From the NCBI RefSeq assembly GCF_963678425.1, contig NZ_OY782857.1, positions 593,001 to 657,000 on the forward strand: a stretch of 64,000 bases of DNA. Reading direction: 5' to 3'. Below are positions 1 through 7,073 of the stretch, piece after piece. The stretch's first letter is position 1; each line of letters opens with the position of its first letter. The translations under genes were made by a program, and so were the position numbers. Origin of the DNA: an uncultured Bacteroides sp. GTDB taxonomy: Bacteria > Bacteroidota > Bacteroidia > Bacteroidales > Bacteroidaceae. Under the pieces are notes generated by a model, which made no database searches, was not told where the DNA came from, and worked only from the letters and a program-made list of their open reading frames with translations.

Positions 1-395
1 AAAAGTCCTTCAAGCGAATTAAGAATTACAACGTTTCTGTGAAGGAAGTTGATAATAAAGTGATCTTCCTTCGTAAGCTTGAACGGGGTGGGAGCGAGCA
101 CTCCTTTGGTATCCACGTAGCAAAGATGGCGGGTATGCCAAAAAGTATCGTGAAACGATCTAATGATATACTTCTTAAACTGGAGTCTGATAACCGCAAG
201 AAAGGAATTTCAGGCAAGCATCTGTCTGAGGTTAGAGAGAACAGGGAAGGTATGCAGCTTAATTTCTTCCAGCTAGATGACCCTATTCTTTGCCAGATAA
301 GGGATGAGATTCTGAATCTTGATGTGAATAATCTTACACCTCTCGAGGCTTTGAATAAGTTGAATGATATTAAGAAGATTGTGAAAGGGAAGTAG
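1..395 (+). CDS. mutS: DNA mismatch repair protein MutS, C-terminal fragment
   Basis: The reading frame is open from the window edge (frame starting at base 3) and ends with TAG at 393-395, giving about 130 residues of a protein that begins outside the window. The fragment carries the end of the MutS ATPase domain (GGSEHSFGIHVAKMAGMP, where helix-turn-helix dimer contacts lie), followed by a helical tail ending in the typical ALNKLNDIKKIV. MutS recognises mismatches in newly replicated DNA and recruits MutL. Clear family match; the Walker motifs lie outside the window. No terminator hairpin is visible after the stop, and a MITE-like element begins about 60 bp downstream. Confidence 0.93.
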   Translation, partial: KSFKRIKNYNVSVKEVDNKVIFLRKLERGGSEHSFGIHVAKMAGMPKSIVKRSNDILLKLESDNRKKGISGKHLSEVRENREGMQLNFFQLDDPILCQIRDEILNLDVNNLTPLEALNKLNDIKKIVKGK

Positions 396-455
396 TTTTT
401 GATTCCCTGCGATACTTTATTTATTCATCAGATTACTCATCCAGACTGAAAAAAA

Positions 456-619
456 GGTTCTTCGTCACTTTTGGTGCAAGCAAACTGTCTCAAATGCTTA
501 TCCAATCAAGATTCTACATGCTTTTTGATAAGCCATTTATTAACTCTTATAAAAAGCCTGCAAAATGCTATAAATAAAAGATTCAATGTTATAGCTTGCA
601 CCTAAAGTGACGAAGAACC
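456..619. mobile_element. 164-bp MITE-like element with ISL3-type terminal repeats
   Basis: The element has 26-bp terminal inverted repeats (456-481 and 594-619) beginning GGTTCTTCGTCAC and differing at one position. They match the ends of the full ISL3-family element at 20037-22012. It is flanked by a perfect 8-bp direct repeat, GAAAAAAA, at 448-455 and 620-627, as expected for an ISL3 target duplication. The 112-bp interior has no gene. The 45 bp inside the right end resemble the equivalent part of the full element, so it probably derives from a related IS by internal deletion and would need a transposase supplied in trans. Confidence 0.88.
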
Positions 620-635
620 GAAAAAAACAGAAATC

Positions 636-757
636 ATCTGCTACCTGCTACTAAAATGGACTAAAAGCCTTTAAATAGGGATTCCCAGCTGGTGGCATAT
701 GATTTCTATCTGCTACTAAATTGTGCTTTATCTGCTACTTTTAGAAGGATCTGCTAC
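636..757. repeat. Intergenic array of ATCTGCTAC repeats (dispersed family, copy 1)
   Basis: Four exact copies of ATCTGCTAC lie at 636-644, 708-716, 730-738 and 749-757, with a partial copy at 645-651; the last three are 22 and 19 bp apart. A 25-bp segment (692-716) matches 19940-19964 at 21 of 25 positions, so this is one copy of a dispersed repeat. It starts 9 bp after the target duplication of the MITE. The rest of the 396-809 gap holds no gene. Confidence 0.75.
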
Positions 758-809
758 TAGTTTTGATGTTATGATACAAATAACATGATAGATTGGCTGC
801 TAGACTTTG

Positions 810-1565
810 TTATTTAATTATTTTAGCTTTTTGATATACAATTTCTTTTCCACCTTTAGTAATAGTCAGATCAGCTGGAGGCGAGTCATCTTCTCCCATT
901 TCAATTATGCCACATTCGTACACATAATTGCCTGATTTAAAAATGTAACTGCAATTTCCTCCGCTTCCGTCAGCTTGAAATTTTCCATCTTGTATTACCA
1001 ATTCAGGTTTCTCGTTCTTGTTTTGTTGTAATTTCCAAGAAGCATATCTATACTTCTCGTTCCCCATATCATCAATTCTAATTCTGTACTTTGAAGTCTC
1101 CAGAATGCAAATAGGCCTTTTGAGATTTCTCAATGATTCATGTAATGAGTTCTTTTCGGCATTTATCAATTCTTCTAAATTCTTCTTTTCAAATTTAGAT
1201 TGATAATTCACAGCAACAACTTCTCCTTCATAGCTAAGCCACACTTCTCCATCTAATAACATAATTCCTCTCCAACCCATTTCAGACCAGTCTTCTTTTA
1301 TTTTCGAGTTAACAATATCATTTATAAGCTTATTGTCAAAAACTTCGTTAAAGCGTTTTATGAATTCATTTTTATTCTTGATTTCAGGTATTGGATATTC
1401 TCTTTCCAAAGGAAATATAACTTGGTTGGCTATTTTATCTTTGTTCTTAGTTTTAATGGTTTCAATAAAATTACGGATAACTTTCTGACTTTTAACACTC
1501 AAATCTTGTCCTGATACTGAGATTAAATCAAAACAAAGAAGTATGATTATCGCTATTTTCTTCAT
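810..1565 (-). CDS. Secreted hypothetical protein
   Basis: The 251-residue product has a short signal peptide (MKKIAIIILLCFDLISVSGQ) and so is probably periplasmic or surface exposed. Residues about 25-110 look like a small alpha/beta domain of the kind seen in NTF2-like proteins (a helix with many Lys and Asn, then WSEMGWRGIMLLDGEVWLSY). The C-terminal part is beta-rich, with a glycine-rich segment (DGSGGNCSYIF) and two cysteines that could form a disulfide. I do not recognise a named family with certainty. It stands alone, with about 350 bp of AT-rich DNA upstream and the repeat array downstream, and could be accessory. Start chosen for the signal peptide. Confidence 0.6.
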   Translation of the reverse strand: MKKIAIIILLCFDLISVSGQDLSVKSQKVIRNFIETIKTKNKDKIANQVIFPLEREYPIPEIKNKNEFIKRFNEVFDNKLINDIVNSKIKEDWSEMGWRGIMLLDGEVWLSYEGEVVAVNYQSKFEKKNLEELINAEKNSLHESLRNLKRPICILETSKYRIRIDDMGNEKYRYASWKLQQNKNEKPELVIQDGKFQADGSGGNCSYIFKSGNYVYECGIIEMGEDDSPPADLTITKGGKEIVYQKAKIIK

Positions 1566-1643
1566 ATTGTTTTCTTAATAATTTATTTTTTATTAGTCCT
1601 AATAAACTAGATGTGCGAATGATTTGACAATATATTCACACAT

Positions 1644-1688
1644 AATATAACTATGCTTAAATTTTTAAAATTTAAATATAGTTATATT
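1644..1688. repeat. 45-bp near-perfect AT-rich palindrome
   Basis: Arms 1644-1665 and 1667-1688 are complementary at 20 of 22 positions around a single central base. On the plus strand six T residues follow the arm. It lies between two minus-strand genes (ends 1920, starts 1565), so it is either a terminator for the upstream reductase gene or a protein-binding or cruciform site upstream of the hypothetical gene. Nothing else is visible in the 1566-1919 gap. Confidence 0.6.
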
Positions 1689-1919
1689 TTTTCATTAAAA
1701 AATAATTAGGTTGAAATTATTACTCAGAATTTTTGTATAGTTACTTGAATTGTTGAGATTCAATTGTATAATCTCTATTATACTGAATATTTTACTTTGA
1801 TCAATTGTTCATCTTTTTAAAGACCTGTAAACCTTTGAGAATAGATTTTAATTGATGGATATGATAATCTTTTAGTATTTGTAAAATCAAATTTCATTTT
1901 ACAGACTATTTATTTTTGG

Positions 1920-2831
1920 TTATCTGAACTTCTCAGCAACCAGTCTGTAAGTGGGCATACTGATGTCTAGTTCTTCTCCTTTGGCTATAAAGCTGAAGAG
2001 AAGGCCGTCTACCTCCGATTCGTGGCCTTTGCTGATGTCTTTTTGCATGGATGCTGTGCTGGCTGGATCAAGCTTATCAACCACTTTGAGGTTATAGGTT
2101 ACCAAATCTTCCTGGAATGTGATGCCAAGGGCTTTGCCAATAGCGGCACTTTCTTGCGATAAACCAATAAATGTATCTCTGTATTTTCCCTCTTTTTGAA
2201 GCTCTCCCATGGGAACATCATAGTATGCACCGGTGCATGCCATGGCGGAGATGAACGACCATTTCACGAAAGTATCGCGGTTTATATCCTCTGAAATAGG
2301 TGCTTTGATGCCGCTTTCCTGAAGGTCTTTCTGCACGGCCAGAAGCTTTTCATAGGGCACATTGTCCTCCTTGCGGGCACCAAATACCAGGCGGAAGATG
2401 CTTCCCATCTGAGTAATCTCGCCAGGATCAGAAACGAATCCCACAATGTAGATGCATCCGTCGAGAACGGTTACGTTTTTTACCTTGCTTTTTATCTTGG
2501 GCCCCGTGCCATACACATTGAGAATAGGTATCACAATGGTGTCTTGGTGGGCAGCCCGCTCAATGAGCTCCGTTACAGAATCAATGGAATATCCTTTTAC
2601 GCAGACAAAGATTACATCGGCTTTATCGGAATATTCCTCAGAGGTGCATGCGTTTACGTGGACAGTGTGTTCACCTTTCAATCCAGATTTTAGTTTTAAT
2701 CCGTTATTCTGCATCGCTTTCAAGTGAGCTCCGCGAGCAATGCAGGTCACATCATGACCTGCCAGGGCAAGGAATGCAGCGATACTTCCTCCCACGCCGC
2801 CAGTTCCTATAATGAGATACTTTGTCGCCAT
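1920..2831 (-). CDS. 2-dehydropantoate 2-reductase family protein (ApbA/PanE-like)
   Basis: The family reduces ketopantoate to pantoate with NADPH in pantothenate and CoA synthesis. The 303 residues show an N-terminal Rossmann motif GTGGVGG (9-15), the general-acid lysine expected in the C-terminal helical domain (TFVKW, K190) and the substrate-binding glutamate near HESEVD (E273). The QNG segment after the fourth strand of true PanE enzymes is replaced by ILNVYGTG, so another 2-keto-acid substrate is possible. Length is normal. An AGGA-type ribosome site lies about 7 bp before the ATG. It is co-directional with ychF, 138 bp upstream, and could be cotranscribed. Cytoplasmic. Confidence 0.8.
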   Translation of the reverse strand: MATKYLIIGTGGVGGSIAAFLALAGHDVTCIARGAHLKAMQNNGLKLKSGLKGEHTVHVNACTSEEYSDKADVIFVCVKGYSIDSVTELIERAAHQDTIVIPILNVYGTGPKIKSKVKNVTVLDGCIYIVGFVSDPGEITQMGSIFRLVFGARKEDNVPYEKLLAVQKDLQESGIKAPISEDINRDTFVKWSFISAMACTGAYYDVPMGELQKEGKYRDTFIGLSQESAAIGKALGITFQEDLVTYNLKVVDKLDPASTASMQKDISKGHESEVDGLLFSFIAKGEELDISMPTYRLVAEKFR

Positions 2832-2969
2832 TTTATTTCCTGTTGAATAGAAGAAAGGGCTGAAAACTCAGCTAATGTGATTTCAACCCCTTCGATTTTT
2901 ATTTTTGATATCTTAAAGCGGAAACTGACAGTTTAATCAGTACAATTCCATTCCGCGTTGTTTTATTTT

Positions 2970-4073
2970 TTATACGTTAAAGCGGAAGTGCATAATGTCA
3001 CCGTCTTCCACCACATATTCTTTTCCTTCAACACCCAGTTTGCCAGCCTCTTTTATGGCGGCTTCCGAGCCATATTCAATGAAATCATGGTATTTAATAA
3101 CCTCAGCACGGATAAACCCTTTCTCGAAATCCGTGTGAATTACTCCGGCACACTGTGGTGCTTTGCTGCCTTTCAGGTAGGTCCATGCGCGAACTTCCTG
3201 AACTCCGACAGTGAAATAAGTCTCCAGATTCAATAACTTATAGGCAGATTTAATCAATCTGGCTACACCTGATTCTGTTAATCCAATCTCTCCAAGGAAC
3301 ATTTCGCGTTCTTCGAAAGTTTCGAACTCAGCAATTTCAGATTCTATCTTAGCAGCTACAACCAGCAACTGGGCATCTTCGTCTTTAATTGCCTCACGAA
3401 CCATTTCTACGTACTTATTTCCGCTTACTGCACTACCTTCGTCTACGTTGCACACGTAAAGAACCGGCTTACTTGTGAGCAGGAACAGTTCCTTTGATAT
3501 CTTTATTTCATCTTTTGTTTCAAATGTAACCGTACGGGCGGACTTACCTTGTTCCAAAGCCTCTTTGTATTTTGCCAACACTTCATAAGTCATCTTAGCA
3601 ACTTTGTCGCCGCCTGTCTGAGCTTGTTTCTGTACTTTCTGAAGGCGACTGTCAATAGTGTCCAGGTCTTTTAGTTGAAGTTCGTAATCAATGATTTCTT
3701 TGTCACGAATCGGGTTTACATTTCCGTCAACATGAACCACATTATCATCGTCGAAACAGCGAAGAACATGAATAATAGCATCAGTTTCGCGGATATTTGC
3801 TAGAAACTTATTTCCTAATCCTTCACCTTTGCTGGCACCTTTTACCAGTCCGGCAATATCCACAATCTCCACAGTGGTAGGTACTACGCGATGAGGGTGA
3901 ACCAATTCGGCTAGTTTGTTCAACCGTTCATCGGGAACAGTGATAACGCCCACGTTAGGTTCAATCGTACAAAAAGGGAAATTAGCAGACTGCGCCTTTG
4001 CATTGGACAGGCAATTGAAAAGAGTCGATTTTCCCACGTTGGGAAGGCCGACGATACCACATTGTAAAGCCAT
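2970..4073 (-). CDS. ychF: Redox-responsive ribosome-associated ATPase YchF (Obg family)
   Basis: YchF is a universally conserved P-loop NTPase of the Obg family that prefers ATP and associates with ribosomes and the proteasome-like machinery in stress. The 367-residue protein has the G1 motif GLPNVGKS (9-16) with the hydrophobic residue typical of HAS NTPases, a DIAGLVKGAS G3 segment, and the NVDE motif replacing NKxD, which explains ATP over GTP use. A coiled region follows, and a C-terminal TGS domain ends in HFRFNV. Full length. A good -33/-7 promoter lies at 4121-4151. The 3' end is echoed by a second copy of about 30 bp at 2897-2926. Confidence 0.97.
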   Translation of the reverse strand: MALQCGIVGLPNVGKSTLFNCLSNAKAQSANFPFCTIEPNVGVITVPDERLNKLAELVHPHRVVPTTVEIVDIAGLVKGASKGEGLGNKFLANIRETDAIIHVLRCFDDDNVVHVDGNVNPIRDKEIIDYELQLKDLDTIDSRLQKVQKQAQTGGDKVAKMTYEVLAKYKEALEQGKSARTVTFETKDEIKISKELFLLTSKPVLYVCNVDEGSAVSGNKYVEMVREAIKDEDAQLLVVAAKIESEIAEFETFEEREMFLGEIGLTESGVARLIKSAYKLLNLETYFTVGVQEVRAWTYLKGSKAPQCAGVIHTDFEKGFIRAEVIKYHDFIEYGSEAAIKEAGKLGVEGKEYVVEDGDIMHFRFNV

Positions 4074-4120
4074 TCTTTATATCGTTAATTTGTTTTCTTA
4101 TTCAAACTTTTTTCAGCTTG

Positions 4121-4151
4121 CAAAAGTACAAATTATTCCTTTGAATACAAA
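4121..4151 (-). promoter_or_regulatory. Bacteroides-type promoter for ychF
   Basis: Read on the minus strand, a -33 TTTG (4148-4151) and a -7 TACTTTTG (4121-4128) are 19 bp apart, which fits the Bacteroides vegetative consensus. The predicted start lies about 40 nt before the ychF ATG. Confidence 0.75.
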
Positions 4152-4226
4152 GGATTAGCTATTTACCTTGATCATTAATAATATCTATAAAGAAACATTT
4201 ACCATTTATTGGTTATATATTTTTAG

Positions 4227-4321
4227 TTTGATATATATCAAACGCATGCTTAGATATATATCTAAAGGGTGCTTTGATATATATCATAATAGATCTCAGA
4301 TATATATCAAACATAAAATAT
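4227..4321. repeat. Four GATATATATC palindromes at exact 23-bp spacing
   Basis: GATATATATC occurs at 4230-4239, 4253-4262, 4276-4285 and 4299-4308, each starting exactly 23 bp after the last. The first two are embedded in 16-bp palindromes (TTTGATATATATCAAA, TTAGATATATATCTAA). The bases between cores are only partly conserved (NAANNNNTGCTT in the first two units). The array fills the divergent region between ychF and the sigma-factor operon and ends 21 bp before a -7 element at 4330, covering its -33 position. It could be an operator array; no function is shown. Confidence 0.75.
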
Positions 4322-4329
4322 TTCTTGAT

Positions 4330-4337
4330 TATCTTTG
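4330..4337 (+). promoter_or_regulatory. -7 element (TATCTTTG) of the sigma-factor operon
   Basis: TATCTTTG fits TAnnTTTG and lies about 67 bp before the first gene of the operon. No -33 TTTG is present at the expected distance; the last palindrome of the 23-bp array occupies that place, suggesting a regulated promoter. Confidence 0.55.
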
Positions 4338-4404
4338 AACGTTCTGCTTTTATGCGTGTATGCTATCTCGGAACTGTTCCTCACAATTAGTTTACACTTA
4401 AAAA

Positions 4405-5601
4405 ATGAATTTGAATATGAGAAAATTAAAGTATATTGGATTATTAATTACCTGTTTTGTTTTTCAGGTATCCTTTGCACAAACACCTCAGAAGGTAGTT
4501 TCTTTTGTACAAGTAGAGCATAATGCCGAATGGTATAAGCAGCAAGCTGAAGCATGGAAGAAGGTCCTTTCAAAAGATAAGCATAATGAGGTTGCGTGGG
4601 AAAGTTATTACCGTGCCACAAAATATGAATTCGTTTGTGGAGAAGGGGAGAAGGACTATGAAAAGATCTACGTTCGATTGGAAAAGATAATGCAGGAAAT
4701 GAAACAGGCAATACCAAACTCTTACATGTATAACGTAATGATGTATTACAATGGCGGCGGCGATCTGAGTAAAAGCGCTTACATAACTAAAGCTATTGCA
4801 ATGCGCCCTGACGAAGTGGACTTTTTCCCTGACTATATATCCTTTGCGTCATTGTCTCAGAACGATACACTTCTTACAAACACTTGCAAGAAATGGTATG
4901 AAAGCGGAAAATATTCAGCAGGATTGTTGAATTATGATTATAATGAGATGGCTGGAATGGAGAAGGATGGCATTATATTTGCCAATGGAGATAATTCAAT
5001 TTATCCTAAATTGTTGCTTCAATATGGCAAGAATCTGTTTAAGGATAAAAAATTAATCTGTCTCCCTTTCTTGTATGAGCAGAATTATCGGGAGCGTGTT
5101 CTTAAGGAATTGGGAGTTCCTCCTTTTCCGGGAACAGATAAAGAACTGAGCGCAAAGTATCCAGCTAATAATCAATTGTCATTAGAGATTGCAAAATATA
5201 TAATTAAATACACGCATCGCCCGGTTTATTTCTCAGCCATGGGAGATGATGAGCTTGCTTCATTCAAAGACAGCCTTTATTCTGAAGGATTAGTGATGAA
5301 ATATTCATCCAAATCATACGATAATCTGGCAGTAACAAAACGCAATTATGAGCAGACTTTCTTGTTGGATTACCTCAAAGAAAGTTTTACCCCCGACGGT
5401 TATAAAAGTGTTGTGGGGCATATCAACCTGAATTATGTAACAGGTTTCCGTTCACTTTTGGAATTTTATCGTGTAACAGGAGATTTAAACAATTATACAA
5501 AACTAAAGACTCAGCTTCATGCCATTATTGATAATTATTCTTTTGATAATAGTGATAGTAAAAATGAGTACTTGAAATGCCTTGAACCTAACGAAAAATG
5601 A
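4405..5601 (+). CDS. Periplasmic hypothetical protein upstream of an ECF sigma factor
   Basis: The 398-residue protein has a cleavable signal peptide (hydrophobic stretch YIGLLITCFVFQVSFAQ). A second ATG four codons in (4417) would also give a good signal peptide. The segment FANGDNSIYPKLLLQYGKN and the later HRPVYFSAMG resemble the soluble C-terminal part of DUF2723-type membrane proteins, but no transmembrane segments follow the signal peptide. I cannot assign a function. Its stop overlaps the start of the ECF sigma gene by four bases (ATGA), so the two are translationally coupled. It may be a periplasmic sensor or a target of that sigma factor (inference). Confidence 0.65.
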   Translation: MNLNMRKLKYIGLLITCFVFQVSFAQTPQKVVSFVQVEHNAEWYKQQAEAWKKVLSKDKHNEVAWESYYRATKYEFVCGEGEKDYEKIYVRLEKIMQEMKQAIPNSYMYNVMMYYNGGGDLSKSAYITKAIAMRPDEVDFFPDYISFASLSQNDTLLTNTCKKWYESGKYSAGLLNYDYNEMAGMEKDGIIFANGDNSIYPKLLLQYGKNLFKDKKLICLPFLYEQNYRERVLKELGVPPFPGTDKELSAKYPANNQLSLEIAKYIIKYTHRPVYFSAMGDDELASFKDSLYSEGLVMKYSSKSYDNLAVTKRNYEQTFLLDYLKESFTPDGYKSVVGHINLNYVTGFRSLLEFYRVTGDLNNYTKLKTQLHAIIDNYSFDNSDSKNEYLKCLEPNEK

Positions 5602-6179
5602 GGTTATTTCACTCATACAGACAAGATACGGACGAAGAGTTGATGCGGCAGGTTTCCCGAAGCGACACCAAAGCTTTCGAGGAACTCTACACTCGCTACG
5701 CAAGGCGTATGCAAGGATTCTTTATCCGTATGCTTGGATATGATATTGCTAAAGCAGAGGACTTTACACAAGAACTCTTTCTTAAAGTTTATGAAAGCAG
5801 AGGTGCCTACGAAGAGGGAAAAACTTTCTCTTCGTGGGCCTTCTCAATGGCATATAATCTGTGTAAGAATGAGTATCGTCACCGGGATATTGTTGAAAGT
5901 CACGAGCAGGAATTGAACTACAATTCCGATGCAACAGAAGAACCAGCCTTTGAGCAAATGTATGATCGGGCTGTCTTTGAAAATCAGCTGAGTATCTCTC
6001 TCACTAAACTCTCGGGAGATCAGTTGGCCGCCTTTACCCTTCGGTACAACGAAGAGCTTTCCGTGCAGGAAATTGCCCGGGTGCTCGAATGTCCGGAAGG
6101 GACAGTTAAATCGAGATTGCACTATGCACTGCGTAGTCTGTCTCAGTCATTATCCATGTATAACCCAGTAAAACCATAA
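5598..6179 (+). CDS. ECF-type RNA polymerase sigma factor
   Basis: This sigma-70 family protein of 193 residues directs RNA polymerase to a small regulon, usually for envelope or stress responses. Region 2 is visible at about 25-90 (FEELYTRYARRM, AEDFTQELFLKVY, FSSWAFSMAYN). Region 4 is at about 130-190, with a helix-turn-helix LSVQEIARVLECPEGTVKSR. Regions 1.1 and 3 are absent, as in ECF sigmas. The ATGA overlap with the upstream gene and the 3-bp gap to the membrane protein downstream indicate one operon of three genes. The 23-bp palindrome array and a promoter lacking -33 precede the operon. Confidence 0.93.
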   Translation: MRLFHSYRQDTDEELMRQVSRSDTKAFEELYTRYARRMQGFFIRMLGYDIAKAEDFTQELFLKVYESRGAYEEGKTFSSWAFSMAYNLCKNEYRHRDIVESHEQELNYNSDATEEPAFEQMYDRAVFENQLSISLTKLSGDQLAAFTLRYNEELSVQEIARVLECPEGTVKSRLHYALRSLSQSLSMYNPVKP

Positions 6180-6182
6180 AAG

Positions 6183-6701
6183 ATGAAAGAAGATGAACTA
6201 ACTAAATTGGAAGAATCCAGAGATGTAAAGCGAATACTTGAAGCATCTAAAGCTCTGTATGATAAGGATAAAGCTGAGAATGCTCCCCGGTCCTTCGATT
6301 CATTGATGAAGCAAATAGAGCAACGGGAACAAACTTCCCGAAAGATGGCTATATCTCCCTGGTGGCTTGCCGCGGCATGTCTTATAGGAATACTGATTGG
6401 TTGGAATTTCTCGTTTGATAATGCACCCAAAGACGACAAACTAGCGGTAAATGATACTGTGATTATTACTGAAAAACATACCGATACAATCTATCAACAG
6501 GTACAGGTTGCGGTGAAAAAACTGGAAAGAAAGGAGAGGAGAGAGGTGACTTACCCTCAAACAATGCAGGCACAAAAGGTTTTACCTCCCGTTATGACGA
6601 GTGAAATTCCACTTCCAGACCCGAGAAGCAGTCGTCCGGCAACGTCGGGCAGGAGCTTGTCTCAGGAAGATTTCCCCGTTCATTTACTGGTTTCGTTGTA
6701 G
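6183..6701 (+). CDS. Single-pass membrane protein, possible anti-sigma factor
   Basis: The 172 residues comprise a charged cytoplasmic N-terminal half (1-57, rich in Lys and Glu), one transmembrane helix at about 59-78 (WWLAAACLIGILIGWNFSF) and a periplasmic tail with a Thr-rich segment (DTVIITEKHTDTIYQQ). This architecture, directly after an ECF sigma gene with a 3-bp gap, is typical of anti-sigma factors. No zinc-binding HxxxCxxC motif is seen, so it is not a classical ZAS protein. The role is inferred from position and topology only. Confidence 0.6.
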   Translation: MKEDELTKLEESRDVKRILEASKALYDKDKAENAPRSFDSLMKQIEQREQTSRKMAISPWWLAAACLIGILIGWNFSFDNAPKDDKLAVNDTVIITEKHTDTIYQQVQVAVKKLERKERREVTYPQTMQAQKVLPPVMTSEIPLPDPRSSRPATSGRSLSQEDFPVHLLVSL

Positions 6702-6850
6702 GGAAAGAGAAGGAAGCAGCTTTTTTCAATGGTACTTTGGACGATAACCGTGCTTTGATATTTTATATTTCACTTTGTTAAGTGGTTATTATAAAGCGCT
6801 TTTACTCTTTTATCAACGATTGATTTTCTGCTAAAAGTGATGCATAAACC

Positions 6851-6906
6851 AATAACAATGGATGAATGATTCTTTTTAGGAATAAGGTCATTCATCCATT
6901 GTTATT
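6851..6906. terminator. Stem-loop, probably a bidirectional terminator
   Basis: Perfect 19-bp arms (6851-6869 and 6888-6906, AATAACAATGGATGAATGA and its complement) enclose an 18-nt loop between convergent genes. The T run after the right arm is short, so termination strength is uncertain. Confidence 0.6.
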
Positions 6907-6971
6907 TTCCAGGGCAGGAACCTGGTATTCTATTCGTTTTTGACCCTTTTAAAAAAATGATGGTAAAGATC

Positions 6972-6997
6972 ATTTTACCAGAAGAATCTGGTAAAAT
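6972..6997. terminator. Second hairpin between convergent genes
   Basis: ATTTTACCAG (6972-6981), a 6-nt loop and CTGGTAAAAT (6988-6997) form a perfect 10-bp stem followed by CTCGTTTTT on the plus strand. With the 6851 stem-loop it probably separates the sigma operon from the hydrolase gene. The rest of the 6702-7073 gap holds nothing recognised. Confidence 0.5.
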
Positions 6998-7073
6998 ACT
7001 CGTTTTTACTCCTAAAATCCTGAAATATAATTAGCTGCTTTCTAAAGCATAATCTATAAATATTTTTAAATTT

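Noticed and set aside
810..3000. Genomic island or defence locus at the left end
   Set aside because: Only a MITE, one hypothetical and housekeeping genes are present; no integrase, tRNA target or defence gene is visible.
4227..4321. CRISPR-like array (regularly spaced repeats)
   Set aside because: The repeat core is only 10 bp with 13-bp partly similar spacers, only four units, and no cas genes in the window.
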